The notes under the pieces were generated by a model, which was not told where the DNA came from, did no database searches, and saw only the letters and a program-made list of their open reading frames with translations. A stretch of DNA of 64,000 nt from Clostridia bacterium (GTDB lineage Bacteria; Bacillota; Clostridia; Christensenellales; Aristaeellaceae), in assembly GCA_017541105.1 (NCBI GenBank), contig JAFXZS010000019.1, positions 62,001 to 126,000 of the forward strand. The letters run 5' to 3'. Shown one piece after another: positions 22,851 to 31,521 of the stretch; positions within the stretch are counted from its first letter, which is position 1; each line of letters starts with the position of its first letter. Made by a program: the position numbers and the translations under genes.

Positions 22851-24542
22851 ATGGACAGTGAATTCTGGATGCGGATGGCGGATGATTCGCTGCCGCCGGA
22901 GACACTTTGGATTGTTGTGCGAACAGGCGGGGAAGGCGGCAATCCGCCGGTTGAAATCATTGATGATATTGAGTTCCTGCGGTTTCTGGAGAAGCCGGAA
23001 GATGCCACAGTCCTGCCCGAACCGCCGGCAAAGGCAGTTTTATGCAAGGTGTCGTCCTCTGCTATCCGGCAGGACGGCGTAAATTTCTACCATGCATGGG
23101 ACGGCGTGTGGCTTTCGGACGTGATCAGTTTTCCGGAACCGCAGGGGGACTCATGGTCCGAAAGCTTTATGCACTCCCGATACACCGAATACTGTGTGGT
23201 CCTGGCAGGGCGCGAGTGGTTTGACGAAATTGAGGGGATCTGCAAAAAATGGCAGGTATCCCCAAGGCTTTGCAGCGATTCCGTCTCAAACCTGGACAAG
23301 GTGGAATACATGCGCAGCCGGGGGAATCCGCCGGATAACCGCCCTGTTTTCCCCGTCTGCATGTTAAGTGAGAATGATTATGTCTTCAGCGACACAGAGC
23401 GCTTCTATTATGCGCATATCATGAACCCCTGGGAGTGGGACTCCCGGTATGACAAGGTTACCTGGCGCGGGTATGACCGCTTTGAGGACCTGATTCCGGA
23501 ATACTTTTACAAGGATGGCAGCTGCGTGCCTCGCGATTATCTGCCGCAAGCCTTCTTCAGCCTTATCCGCAGAACGGTCCCCACAATGGCCGTGCTGCGC
23601 TATATGTACACCCGCGAGGAAGGCCTGCACGGCACTGCGTTCCTGTGCGCGCACTACGACCAACACAACAACACGCCGCACGGTGTGCGGGCTGTGACGA
23701 TCGTCGTGGGAATGGATCCGGATGATCCCAATACCATTGAATATACTCTGATCAGCGGAAAGCAGGAGGAAATCTTTCCGTTGCTGGAAAAGCCGGAATT
23801 TCAGCAGGAAACCGCCGCAATGTGCCGCAGATTGCTGCAGCAGTATGAAGCATCCTATGACGAGGAGGCGGTCATGCGCAGGCGGCGGGAACAGGAAGAG
23901 CAGGATAAGGAGTTTAAAATCCGGAAGGGTATTCTGATCAAATACAACGGATCCGGCAGTCGGGTAACCGTTCCGGAAGGCGTATCCGAGATCGGGGACA
24001 AAGCTTTTTTCAGATGCAAAGGCCTGGAATATGTTTCGCTGCCGGAAAGCGTGACTGCTGTCGGTGAGGACGCATTTTATGAATGCCCCGACCTTGAAGG
24101 AATCCATCTGCCGGACAGCCTGCGGAAGATCGGCTGGGGATCTTTCTGCCTCTGCGGCAGGCTCAGGGACGTAAAGCTTCCGCCGTACCTGACGGAGATC
24201 GGGCAAAGAGCATTTTATAAATGTTCCAGCCTTACGGAGGCTGCCGTGCCCAACGGCGTAACGGAGATAGACTATGCCGTGTTCGGAAACTGCCATTCAT
24301 TGAGGAAGGTTATTCTGCCGGACAGCCTGCGGAAAATCGATATGAATGCTTTTGCGGGCTGTACGGCGCTGGCGGAAATCTCCCTTCCGCCCGGCGTGGC
24401 GAAGATCAACGATTCCGCGTTTGAGGACTGCAGCTCCCTGAAAATCATCACGAAACCCGGAAGCTATCCGGAACAATGGCTGCGGGAGCATCCTCGTTAT
24501 GCTGCGTCCAGGAAACCCATAAGTTATTCCATCAGAAGATGA
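22851..24542 (+). CDS. Cytosolic protein: unknown N-terminal domain plus BspA/LRR_5 repeats
   Basis: 563 residues with no signal peptide (starts MDSEFWMRMADD). Residues 1-350 form an acidic, Trp- and Tyr-rich domain with phrases like AGREWFDEIEGICKKWQVSP and RTVPTMAVLRYMYTREEGLH that I do not recognise. A charged helix (EEAVMRRRREQEEQDKEFKI) then leads to about seven BspA-type LRR_5 repeats (VTVPEGVSEIGDKAFFRCKG, LPDSLRKIGWGSFCLCG), ending at about residue 540. LRR_5 proteins are usually secreted, so a cytosolic one is notable. GGAGGG precedes the ATG, 8 bases after the CAP gene. The pair may be a secreted/intracellular set, but no function is claimed. Confidence 0.75.
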   Translation: MDSEFWMRMADDSLPPETLWIVVRTGGEGGNPPVEIIDDIEFLRFLEKPEDATVLPEPPAKAVLCKVSSSAIRQDGVNFYHAWDGVWLSDVISFPEPQGDSWSESFMHSRYTEYCVVLAGREWFDEIEGICKKWQVSPRLCSDSVSNLDKVEYMRSRGNPPDNRPVFPVCMLSENDYVFSDTERFYYAHIMNPWEWDSRYDKVTWRGYDRFEDLIPEYFYKDGSCVPRDYLPQAFFSLIRRTVPTMAVLRYMYTREEGLHGTAFLCAHYDQHNNTPHGVRAVTIVVGMDPDDPNTIEYTLISGKQEEIFPLLEKPEFQQETAAMCRRLLQQYEASYDEEAVMRRRREQEEQDKEFKIRKGILIKYNGSGSRVTVPEGVSEIGDKAFFRCKGLEYVSLPESVTAVGEDAFYECPDLEGIHLPDSLRKIGWGSFCLCGRLRDVKLPPYLTEIGQRAFYKCSSLTEAAVPNGVTEIDYAVFGNCHSLRKVILPDSLRKIDMNAFAGCTALAEISLPPGVAKINDSAFEDCSSLKIITKPGSYPEQWLREHPRYAASRKPISYSIRR

Positions 24543-24718
24543 AACACCTGGCATGACGGAGACAGGTTCATCGGGAATGATGGACGGGGACGGTATGGGC
24601 TCTCCGGCGCACCGGAAAACTGTTCAAAAAATAAGAAGCCGCAGGTCAAAAAACAGAAGGTTTTTCACGGATTTCCGCTTTACAATAGCAGTGAAGTACT
24701 AAAACCGGAGGGATTGCC

Positions 24719-25942
24719 ATGAACCAGAATCAGTTTGCCCATCGCCGTGCGGCCGCTCGCATTCAGCTCCTGAACCCGGACGGAACCCCCGCAGCCCGCC
24801 AGCAGGTTCGCGCCGATCAGGTGTCCCACCAGTTTCTGTTTGGTTGTGGCGCTTTTGATGCCGTTGAACTGATGAAATCCCAGGACGAAAAGCGGAAAGC
24901 TTTCCTGCGGGAAAGAATGGAAAAATGGCTGACTTTGTTTAACTACGGCACCCTGCCCTTCTACTGGGGCCGGTATGAGCCGGAAGAAGGCAGGACCGCC
25001 TATCCGGAAACCATCGCTGCCGCCGGGTGGCTGCGGGACAACGGCGTCCAGGTCAAGGGACATCCCCTGTGCTGGCACACAGCCTGCGCACCGTGGCTGT
25101 TGAAATATTCCAATGAGGAAATCCTCCGCCGCCAGCTGGAGCGCATCCGCCGGGACGTGAACGCCTATAAGGGCATCATCAACTTCTGGGACGTGATCAA
25201 CGAAGTGGTGATCATGCCGGAGTTCGACCGGTACGACAACGCAATCACCCGGATCTGTAAGGAAAAAGGCCGCGTGGGGCTGGTGAAGGAAGTTTTTGCC
25301 GCCGCGAAGGAATGTGATCCGGAAGCCATCCTGCTCATCAATGATTTCAACACCAGTGAAGACTATGCTTCGCTGATCCGGGACCTGCTGGAAGCGGATG
25401 TTCCGATCAGCGCCATCGGGATCCAGAGCCATCAGCATCAGGGATACTGGGGCCTGGAAAAGCTGAACAAGGTGCTGGAACGCTTCTCGCGTTTCGGCCT
25501 CCCGATCCATTTCACGGAAAACACCCTGATTTCCGGTGAGATTATGCCCGCACATATCGTCGACCTGAATGACTGGCAGGTGGACGAATGGCCCAGCACA
25601 CCCGAAGGGGAAGAACGGCAGGCCCGGGAGATTTCAGAAATGTATTCCGTGCTGTTTGCCCATCCCCTGGTGGAAGCCATTACAACCTGGGATTTCAATG
25701 ACGGCTGCTGGCTGAAAGCTCCGTCCGGGTTTGTGCACGAGGACAATACCGAAAAGCCTTCCTATACCGCCCTGAAGAATCTGATTCACGGGGACTGGGA
25801 AACCCATGAAACCCTGATCACCGATGACGAAGGATTCCTGACCCTGACCGGCTTTAAGGGGGATTATCAGCTGCAGGCCGCCGCGGGAAGCGCCGCTTTC
25901 ACCCTGAACGATCACCCGGAGAGCACCCTGTCCCTGGCCTGA
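24719..25942 (+). CDS. Intracellular GH10 family glycoside hydrolase (endo-xylanase-like)
   Basis: 407 residues without a signal peptide. GH10 landmarks: KGHPLCWHTACAPWL (His), the acid/base Glu162 in NFWDVINEV and the nucleophile Glu267 in PIHFTENT; TTWDFNDGCWL near the C terminus matches the family's TxWG-type strand. An N-terminal beta stretch (ARIQLLNPDGTPAARQQVRA) is typical of clostridial members. Being cytosolic, it probably acts on imported xylo-oligosaccharides rather than polymer (inference). CGGAGGG precedes the ATG. A TACAAT -10 is visible at 24682. The downstream hairpin at 25964 ends the unit. Confidence 0.9.
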   Translation: MNQNQFAHRRAAARIQLLNPDGTPAARQQVRADQVSHQFLFGCGAFDAVELMKSQDEKRKAFLRERMEKWLTLFNYGTLPFYWGRYEPEEGRTAYPETIAAAGWLRDNGVQVKGHPLCWHTACAPWLLKYSNEEILRRQLERIRRDVNAYKGIINFWDVINEVVIMPEFDRYDNAITRICKEKGRVGLVKEVFAAAKECDPEAILLINDFNTSEDYASLIRDLLEADVPISAIGIQSHQHQGYWGLEKLNKVLERFSRFGLPIHFTENTLISGEIMPAHIVDLNDWQVDEWPSTPEGEERQAREISEMYSVLFAHPLVEAITTWDFNDGCWLKAPSGFVHEDNTEKPSYTALKNLIHGDWETHETLITDDEGFLTLTGFKGDYQLQAAAGSAAFTLNDHPESTLSLA

Positions 25943-25963
25943 TTCTTAAAGATTCTTTCATGA

Positions 25964-25995
25964 AAGCCCCGGAAAAGATACTTCTGCCGGGGCTT
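25964..25995. terminator. Bidirectional terminator between GH10 and the lipoprotein gene
   Basis: Stem AAGCCCCGG/CCGGGGCTT with a 14-base loop, followed by TCTGTTT on the plus strand and TCATGAAAG-type sequence on the other. It lies between convergent genes. Confidence 0.75.
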
Positions 25996-26013
25996 CTGTT
26001 TCGCCGCCAAATG

Positions 26014-26985
26014 TTATTGTTTCAGGCACGCGATGATTGCTTCGAGCATTTCGGGAGTTTTGAAGCTCCCGTAGCCGGTGTCCAGATACAGGAGGGCATT
26101 GGCGAAATTCGTTGCCATCAGTTCTTCCGGATCTTCCACGTAGTCCGTGTTCCGGCCGACAACATCCCAGAAATCATCCACTTCGTCGACCCGGTATACG
26201 GCGGAACCGTCCAGCGGAACGACCCCGGAATACATGCCTTCGAAGAATGTGTCCCCGGGGTTTTCAAACACGCTGTCCGTCAGGAAAACAAGATAGCAGT
26301 CTTTTTTCTCGCCGCCGATGGTGAACGCTGCGCAGCTGTTGTGATGCTCCACATCCGGGTTGGCGATAATCCGGTTCCGTATTTCCTCCGGTATTTCGAT
26401 TTCCTGATCCAGCACCGTGAAATGGGCCAGGGAATACATCTCCCGGCGGAATTCCGGATACAGCCGGGACAGGCAGTGGAACAGTTCATGGGCGACAATC
26501 TCCCGAAACAGATCGTCCGTATAATACTCCGGGGAATAGACGAACCATCCGAGGAAGATAGTTCCTTCGCTGGTATAGCCGGCAGCGCCGAGCGTTTCCT
26601 GGCAGGTGGATTTGACAAAGGTAATGGGTCCCGGGTCCGGAAGCTGCAGCCCGTTTTTCTCCAGCTGCTCCTGCAGCCAGTCCAACGCTGTATTGACCCG
26701 CAGTTCCTCTTGCGGTGTAAAGGCCATTACCTGCTCCGCAGAATACTCAATGTATTCATCGAGCGTTCCGCCTTTTTTCTGCAGGTAGAACGCCAGCGTG
26801 TCATCGGTGATCTGGTTGTGGAAAAGCGTACGTTCACGCATCAGCTGCTGCCCTTCCTCCACGGTGGCGAAACGCGCGGTGATCTGTGTGGTCATGGCCG
26901 TTTCCGCCGGGGCGGACGACGCGAGCGCTGAGGCACAGCCCGCCAGCAGGACAAAGGCCGCCAGAAGGGCAAGGATTCGTTTCAT
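26014..26985 (-). CDS. Lipoprotein with HExxH zinc-peptidase motif
   Basis: 323 residues from ATG 26985 (AAAGGAAG upstream); an ATG 24 bases earlier lacks a site. The signal peptide ends in a lipobox (FVLLAGC, Cys17), so the protein is anchored by lipid. The motif IVAHELFHCLSRLYPEF (HELFH at 166-170) marks a gluzincin-type metalloprotease, and a downstream Glu, for example in the acidic segment after LAHFTVLDQEIEIPEE, may be the third ligand. The rest, with a Trp- and Tyr-rich surface, is not assigned. It would act on proteins or peptides outside the membrane. Stands alone between convergent GH10 and codirectional GH43. Confidence 0.72.
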   Translation of the reverse strand: MKRILALLAAFVLLAGCASALASSAPAETAMTTQITARFATVEEGQQLMRERTLFHNQITDDTLAFYLQKKGGTLDEYIEYSAEQVMAFTPQEELRVNTALDWLQEQLEKNGLQLPDPGPITFVKSTCQETLGAAGYTSEGTIFLGWFVYSPEYYTDDLFREIVAHELFHCLSRLYPEFRREMYSLAHFTVLDQEIEIPEEIRNRIIANPDVEHHNSCAAFTIGGEKKDCYLVFLTDSVFENPGDTFFEGMYSGVVPLDGSAVYRVDEVDDFWDVVGRNTDYVEDPEELMATNFANALLYLDTGYGSFKTPEMLEAIIACLKQ

Positions 26986-27035
26986 CTGATTACTTCCTTT
27001 CTTCGACACCCCGACTCACTGCCGGAACACAGCCT

Positions 27036-28064
27036 TTACGGCATGATGCCGGCATCCCGGCCGGTTCCGATGTATGCCGGTGCCGGATTCTCCCCCGCGT
27101 AGGGCTGGATGGTTTCTATGGTGCCATCCTCACGGATGTGCAACTCCGTATATTTGACGCAGCGGCGGTGATTGATCCCGCCGGACAGCTCGCAGTCATG
27201 GTAGAACAGATACCACTTCCCGTGGTATTCCACGATGGAATGGTGGGTGGTCCAGCCGATAACCGGCTCCATAATCCGTCCGCAGTAGGTGAACGGGCCG
27301 TCCGGCCGGTCTGAAACCGCGTACACAAGGTAATGGGTGGTTCCGGTGGAATAGGACAGGTAGTATTTGCTGCCGAACTTGTGCATCCAGGGGCCTTCAA
27401 AATAGCGCCGGCTCTCATCCTTCGCTTTCAGGGGATCACCGTTTTCGTCCAGGATGACCAATTGCTTCGGCTTGCTTTTAAAGCTCTTCATATCGTCGCT
27501 GAGCTCGGCAAAATACGGACCGAGGGCAGGCTCATCGCCTTCCGGACGGTGCGCGTCCGGATCAAAGGAACCGCTTTGCCACATTTCAAGCTGGCCGCCC
27601 CAGAGCCCGCCGTTGTACATATAAGCGCGGCCGTCATCGTCCACAAAAACAGCCGGGTCAATGCTGCAGCTTCCGGGAATGTAATCCTTTTCCGGGGTGA
27701 ACGGCCCCGCGGGGTCGTCAGAAACCGCGACGCCCAGGCGGAAAACCCCGTCATGATCCCTTGCCGGGAAATACAGGTAGTATTTTCCGTTCTTGAAGGC
27801 CGCGTCCGGCGCCCACATCTGTTTGCTTACCCAGGGGACATCCTTCATGTGCAGGGCGCATCCATGATCCACACAGTCCGCCTCCGGACCGTCCATGGAT
27901 AAAACATGGTAATCCTCCATCAGGTATTCGCCGCCGTCATCGTCGTCATTGCCGGCATGGGGAATATCATGTGACGGATAGATATAAAACTTGTCATTAA
28001 AAACATGTGCAGAAGGATCCGCAGTAAAAATGTGGGTTACCAAAGGTTTTCTTTCCAGAGCCAT
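27036..28064 (-). CDS. GH43 family glycoside hydrolase (arabinofuranosidase/xylosidase-like)
   Basis: 342 residues from ATG 28064 (GGAAGGGAAG upstream). The five-bladed propeller family is marked by the base Asp16 in FTADPSAHVF, the pKa modulator Asp136 in CSIDPAVFVDDDGR and the acid Glu223 in RRYFEGPWMHK. There is no signal peptide, so it works inside the cell. With the intracellular GH10 gene 1 kb away it makes a plausible pair for breaking down imported arabinoxylan pieces. Linkage specificity cannot be read from sequence. An in-frame extension to 28121 has no ribosome site. Confidence 0.9.
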   Translation of the reverse strand: MALERKPLVTHIFTADPSAHVFNDKFYIYPSHDIPHAGNDDDDGGEYLMEDYHVLSMDGPEADCVDHGCALHMKDVPWVSKQMWAPDAAFKNGKYYLYFPARDHDGVFRLGVAVSDDPAGPFTPEKDYIPGSCSIDPAVFVDDDGRAYMYNGGLWGGQLEMWQSGSFDPDAHRPEGDEPALGPYFAELSDDMKSFKSKPKQLVILDENGDPLKAKDESRRYFEGPWMHKFGSKYYLSYSTGTTHYLVYAVSDRPDGPFTYCGRIMEPVIGWTTHHSIVEYHGKWYLFYHDCELSGGINHRRCVKYTELHIREDGTIETIQPYAGENPAPAYIGTGRDAGIMP

Positions 28065-28271
28065 GATTCTTCTTCCCTTCCTCTGCATTGTGCTTTCCAT
28101 GGCTGTAAATGAGTACAGCATGAACAGGGGCTGCCAGACACAGGTTCATCATACCATACCACGACAGGCTGCGACAACAAAAATGCCCGGAAAACACAAT
28201 TATTTATTGCTGCTTTCCGGATTGATGAAGCAGCAGTATTTGCCATAAGGCTGGTTCTCCGGGCGGGACTG

Positions 28272-28301
28272 TTGATGAACGGCGGCGGAGTATGGTAAAA
28301 T
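28272..28301 (+). promoter_or_regulatory. Promoter for the flavodoxin-like oxidoreductase
   Basis: TTGATG (28272-28277), 18-base spacer, TAAAAT (28296-28301), 74 bases before the start. Confidence 0.5.
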
Positions 28302-28375
28302 CGGAGGCGATATCGGGAACGACCTTTTTTTCGCGATCGGGATCGGCCGGGATTCTGTACTGTGGGGGATGAATT

Positions 28376-29056
28376 ATGAGAGTATTGGTACTGAACGGGA
28401 GCCCCAAAAAGCAAAGCGATACATTTCGCCTGACCGAAAGGTTTCTGAAGGGCCTGAACAAAGACGGAAACCATGAGATCCATGTCATCCGTGTGATTGA
28501 GAAACAAATATCTCCCTGCCGGGGCTGTTTCAGATGCTGGTCAAACATGGACGGGCATTGCGTGATCCGGGATGACCAGAATGAAATCCTTGATCTGTAC
28601 CGGAACGCGGATCTGGTGATATGGAGTTTCCCGCTGTACTGTTATGCGATGCCGTCCCACTTAAAGGCCGTGCTGGACAGAACGATCCCGCTGGTAAAAA
28701 TGAAAATGGTACAGGAGGATGACGGAACGGTTCACCACGAAGCGCTGGCAGATTTTTCAAAACTGCATACCCTGGTCATCTGCGGCTGCGGCTTTCCCGA
28801 CTGGGAAGGCAACTTCGACGGGCTGAAGGCCATGTGCAACGTGTGCTTTTGCGGTCCCGATATGGTGTGCGTTCCCGAGACACCTTTGCTGAATATTCCC
28901 GCTGCGGCCGCGGTTGCGGAGCCGCTGCTTGAAAAGTTTGAAAAAGCCGGGGAAGAGTACGCGGTTTCCCTGAAACTTTCTCCGGAAACAATTGCAGGCC
29001 TGGAGGCCCCGATGATTCCCAAGGAGGATTACATTCGCGGCGTGAACGGCGAATGA
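28376..29056 (+). CDS. NADPH-dependent FMN reductase/flavodoxin-family oxidoreductase
   Basis: 226 residues. The N terminus has the FMN phosphate loop LNGSPKKQSDTFRLT, then a Cys motif CRGCFRCWSNMDGHC and IRDDQNEI, typical of the clostridial NADPH:FMN reductase group. An FPLYCYAMPSHLKAVLDR stretch contacts the flavin ring. The C-terminal part is longer than in short flavodoxins and has several Cys (CNVCFCGPDMVC), which may bind metal or form a disulfide. GGGGGATG precedes the ATG. It stands alone with its own promoter. Substrate unknown, possibly a quinone or nitro compound. Confidence 0.85.
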   Translation: MRVLVLNGSPKKQSDTFRLTERFLKGLNKDGNHEIHVIRVIEKQISPCRGCFRCWSNMDGHCVIRDDQNEILDLYRNADLVIWSFPLYCYAMPSHLKAVLDRTIPLVKMKMVQEDDGTVHHEALADFSKLHTLVICGCGFPDWEGNFDGLKAMCNVCFCGPDMVCVPETPLLNIPAAAAVAEPLLEKFEKAGEEYAVSLKLSPETIAGLEAPMIPKEDYIRGVNGE

Positions 29057-29167
29057 ATCATGATTCCGGGGTTCCCGGCGCAGGCAAAGGCCTGCGGAAG
29101 GGCCGGACAATATGAGGATTCCGGGGACCAACCCGGATGGGATCTTTGACAGAACAGGAGCGGACAG

Positions 29168-29860
29168 ATGAAAATTGTTGTTTTGGCCGATCTTCATGGC
29201 AATATGGAAGCCACTGAGGCATTGGAACGGGAACTGGAAAAGATCCAACCGGACGATGTCTGGTTCCTGGGGGATGCGGTCGGGAAGGGCCCTGAGAGCG
29301 ATAAGACCATCGACTGGGCCAGGGAACACTGCTCCCACTGGATTGCCGGGAACTGGGACCGGGTCCTGAACCTTTATCCGGATTACAATGCCTGGTTCAT
29401 CAAGCAGATCGGGCCGGAGCGGCTTGCATGGCTGGAGTCCCTCCCGCTGGAGGATGAGCTGGAGATCAGCGGGATCCGATTTCGCCTCGTTCACGGACGC
29501 TTCATGGATCCCATGTATCTGGGGGAGGACCCTGACGAGAAACTCATGGAGGGTTTCCGCTTCAAAGACGGCAGGCCGGATGCAAATGGCCTGATCTGCG
29601 CGGATACGCATACGCCTTTTATCCGCCAGCTAATCGGGGGATACGCGATCAACACCGGAAGCGTCGGAAACAACCTCGGCCTGGCCAGGGCCCACGCGCT
29701 GCTGCTGGAGGGAGAGCGGGGCCCCGGTCCGCTGAAGATCTCATTCCTGTCCGTTCCGTATGACAACCGGAAAGCGGCGGAGAAAGCAGACCTTTATCCT
29801 GACCTTCCCAAGAAGGAAGCTTATCAGAGAGAAGTAACGATGGGTATTTATTCCAGATAA
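29168..29860 (+). CDS. Metallophosphoesterase (YfcE/MJ0936-like)
   Basis: 230 residues with the calcineurin-like motifs: ADLHGN (Asp8, His10), LGDAVGKGPE, GNWD and later VHGRF and ADTHTPF. A two-metal site is complete. The small size and the GNxD/GH pattern fit the YfcE/MJ0936 group, which removes phosphate from small molecules. The start has AGGAGCGG upstream. The 111-base gap to the previous gene and 102-base gap to the next suggest separate or loosely coupled transcription. Confidence 0.9.
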   Translation: MKIVVLADLHGNMEATEALERELEKIQPDDVWFLGDAVGKGPESDKTIDWAREHCSHWIAGNWDRVLNLYPDYNAWFIKQIGPERLAWLESLPLEDELEISGIRFRLVHGRFMDPMYLGEDPDEKLMEGFRFKDGRPDANGLICADTHTPFIRQLIGGYAINTGSVGNNLGLARAHALLLEGERGPGPLKISFLSVPYDNRKAAEKADLYPDLPKKEAYQREVTMGIYSR

Positions 29861-29962
29861 ATGCCGGTCCGGCTTTGCGGTAATAATGCTGCCCAAACAC
29901 GGGAAAGGCAAAAGGGCTTATTAAAGCGGTTTTGAACAGACGGCAAAGAGGCGGTAGGGAAT

Positions 29963-30373
29963 ATGACTGTGACAATCATTTTTCAGGCGCTGCTGTGGAT
30001 ATGGTTCCTGGGATGCACTACAACCTATCGGATCGGGAAATATACGCTTGTTGAAGGAATGGGCATCAAAAGCGCAGAATTCGGAATGCTCTGCCTGTAC
30101 AGCGCCGGACTCATTCTCTATTATCTTGTACAGCCTGCTGGAAAGTGGGTTTTATCGGCGATCCTAATTCTCTGGTTTGTTGTGGAGTTCTTCTGCCACT
30201 GGTATTTCACAATCTTCGGCGCATCCGAAAGAAAGCTGAAGGGGTATAATGAATGCTTCCGCAATACAGTCCGGTTATTCCCAATGAGTGAAACAAGGCT
30301 GATCCCGGATCTCTACCATATCGTTCAGCATACATTGATTTTGCTGAATATCATCCTGTGCCTGGCAGGATGA
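29963..30373 (+). CDS. Small integral membrane protein of unknown function
   Basis: 136 residues with four hydrophobic segments (about 5-20, 42-60, 65-85, 118-134) and short polar loops such as FGASERKLKGYNECFRNT. No motif is recognised. AAGAGGCGGTAGGG lies before the ATG. Conserved membrane proteins of this type occur in Clostridia, but without a known role. Confidence 0.55.
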   Translation: MTVTIIFQALLWIWFLGCTTTYRIGKYTLVEGMGIKSAEFGMLCLYSAGLILYYLVQPAGKWVLSAILILWFVVEFFCHWYFTIFGASERKLKGYNECFRNTVRLFPMSETRLIPDLYHIVQHTLILLNIILCLAG

Positions 30374-30443
30374 CCATACACACAGGAGGCACGGAACCGT
30401 TCCCGGCACCGGAGAAAAAGGATTTTGCAAGGATATAAGAATC

Positions 30444-31253
30444 ATGTACAGGATATTTGACGCACACTGCCATATCTACCCGGAATCAATCGCACAAAAG
30501 GCTGTGGAAGGCATTGACCGGTTTTATGATCATCTTCCCTTCAGGCCCTATGACGGAACGGCGGGAACGCTTCTCCGCCTCGGCCGTGAGGCAGGAATCT
30601 CCCATTTCGTTGTCCATTCGGTAGCCACGGCTCCCCGTCAGATCTCCAGTATTAACCGCTATATCGCTTCTGAAGTGGCCCGATCGAACGGGCTGTTCAC
30701 AGGGCTGGGGACACTGCATCCGGATTCAGAAAAACCGGAGCAGGATTTCAGCGAACTGGTGGATCTGGGATTGAAAGGGGTGAAGCTGCATCCGGATTTC
30801 CAGCGCTTCGAAGCCGATTCCGCCAAAGCCATGCGCATCTACGCGCTCTGCGCGGAGGCCGGCCTTCCCGTGCTGGTGCATACCGGAGACCATCGCTTCG
30901 ACTATTCCAATCCAAACCGGATTGCCCATATTCTGCAGGCGTTTCCGAAGCTGAAGTTCATCGGCGCGCATTTCGGCGGCTGGAGCATGTGGGATGAAGC
31001 TGTCAGGCTGCTGTCAGGATTTGACAATATCGCCGTGGACTCTTCCTCCACTTTCTACGCCACAGGCCGTGAGAAAGGCAAAGAGCTGATTAAAATATGG
31101 GGAGCGGACAGGGTTATGTTCGGCGCCGACTATCCCATGTGGCATCCGCAGCAGGAGATCAACTGCCTGATGGAAATGGGACTGCAGGAGGATGAGTATC
31201 GCCGCATTTTCTGGGATAATGCCGCGGAGATCTTCGGCCTGGGCGATGCTTGA
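30444..31253 (+). CDS. Amidohydrolase-family TIM-barrel enzyme
   Basis: 269 residues. A metal-binding DAHCHIYP near the start, GVKLHPDFQRF (the strand with the bridging or metal residue), LVHTGDHRFDY, FIGAHFGGWSMWDEA and VMFGADYPMWH at the end match the COG2159/ACMSD-type amidohydrolases. The catalytic Asp is in FGADYP. Reactions in the family include decarboxylation and hydrolysis of small acids, so the substrate is open. AAGGA-type sites precede the start. Not part of a recognisable pathway here. Confidence 0.85.
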   Translation: MYRIFDAHCHIYPESIAQKAVEGIDRFYDHLPFRPYDGTAGTLLRLGREAGISHFVVHSVATAPRQISSINRYIASEVARSNGLFTGLGTLHPDSEKPEQDFSELVDLGLKGVKLHPDFQRFEADSAKAMRIYALCAEAGLPVLVHTGDHRFDYSNPNRIAHILQAFPKLKFIGAHFGGWSMWDEAVRLLSGFDNIAVDSSSTFYATGREKGKELIKIWGADRVMFGADYPMWHPQQEINCLMEMGLQEDEYRRIFWDNAAEIFGLGDA

Positions 31254-31373
31254 GCATCCGTTGCCGAAAGATGCAGGCCAGATTCCCCGAATAATACAGA
31301 ATCATTGAAACAATTCATATCAATATAATCAGTCATGGGACAGAACACTGTTTATTGTTCCGCAACAATATAA

Positions 31374-31424
31374 CAGACTGCCGAAAAATCCGAGGTTAAG
31401 GCCTCGGATTTTATCGACAGTCTG
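31374..31424 (+). terminator. Long hairpin downstream of the amidohydrolase gene
   Basis: Core stem AAATCCGAGG/CCTCGGATTT with a six-base loop (TTAAGG), and outer arms CAGACTG/CAGTCTG. T-rich flanks make it a likely terminator. The rest of 31254-31521 is non-coding. Confidence 0.65.
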
Positions 31425-31521
31425 GAACACCTCTTTGGAGGCGTTTTTCCGTATAAAGGAATTGCCGGATGATGCGGAGATCAGCCGGGTACCGGGCGGG
31501 CTTCAGCCCGAAGCCGTGTTT

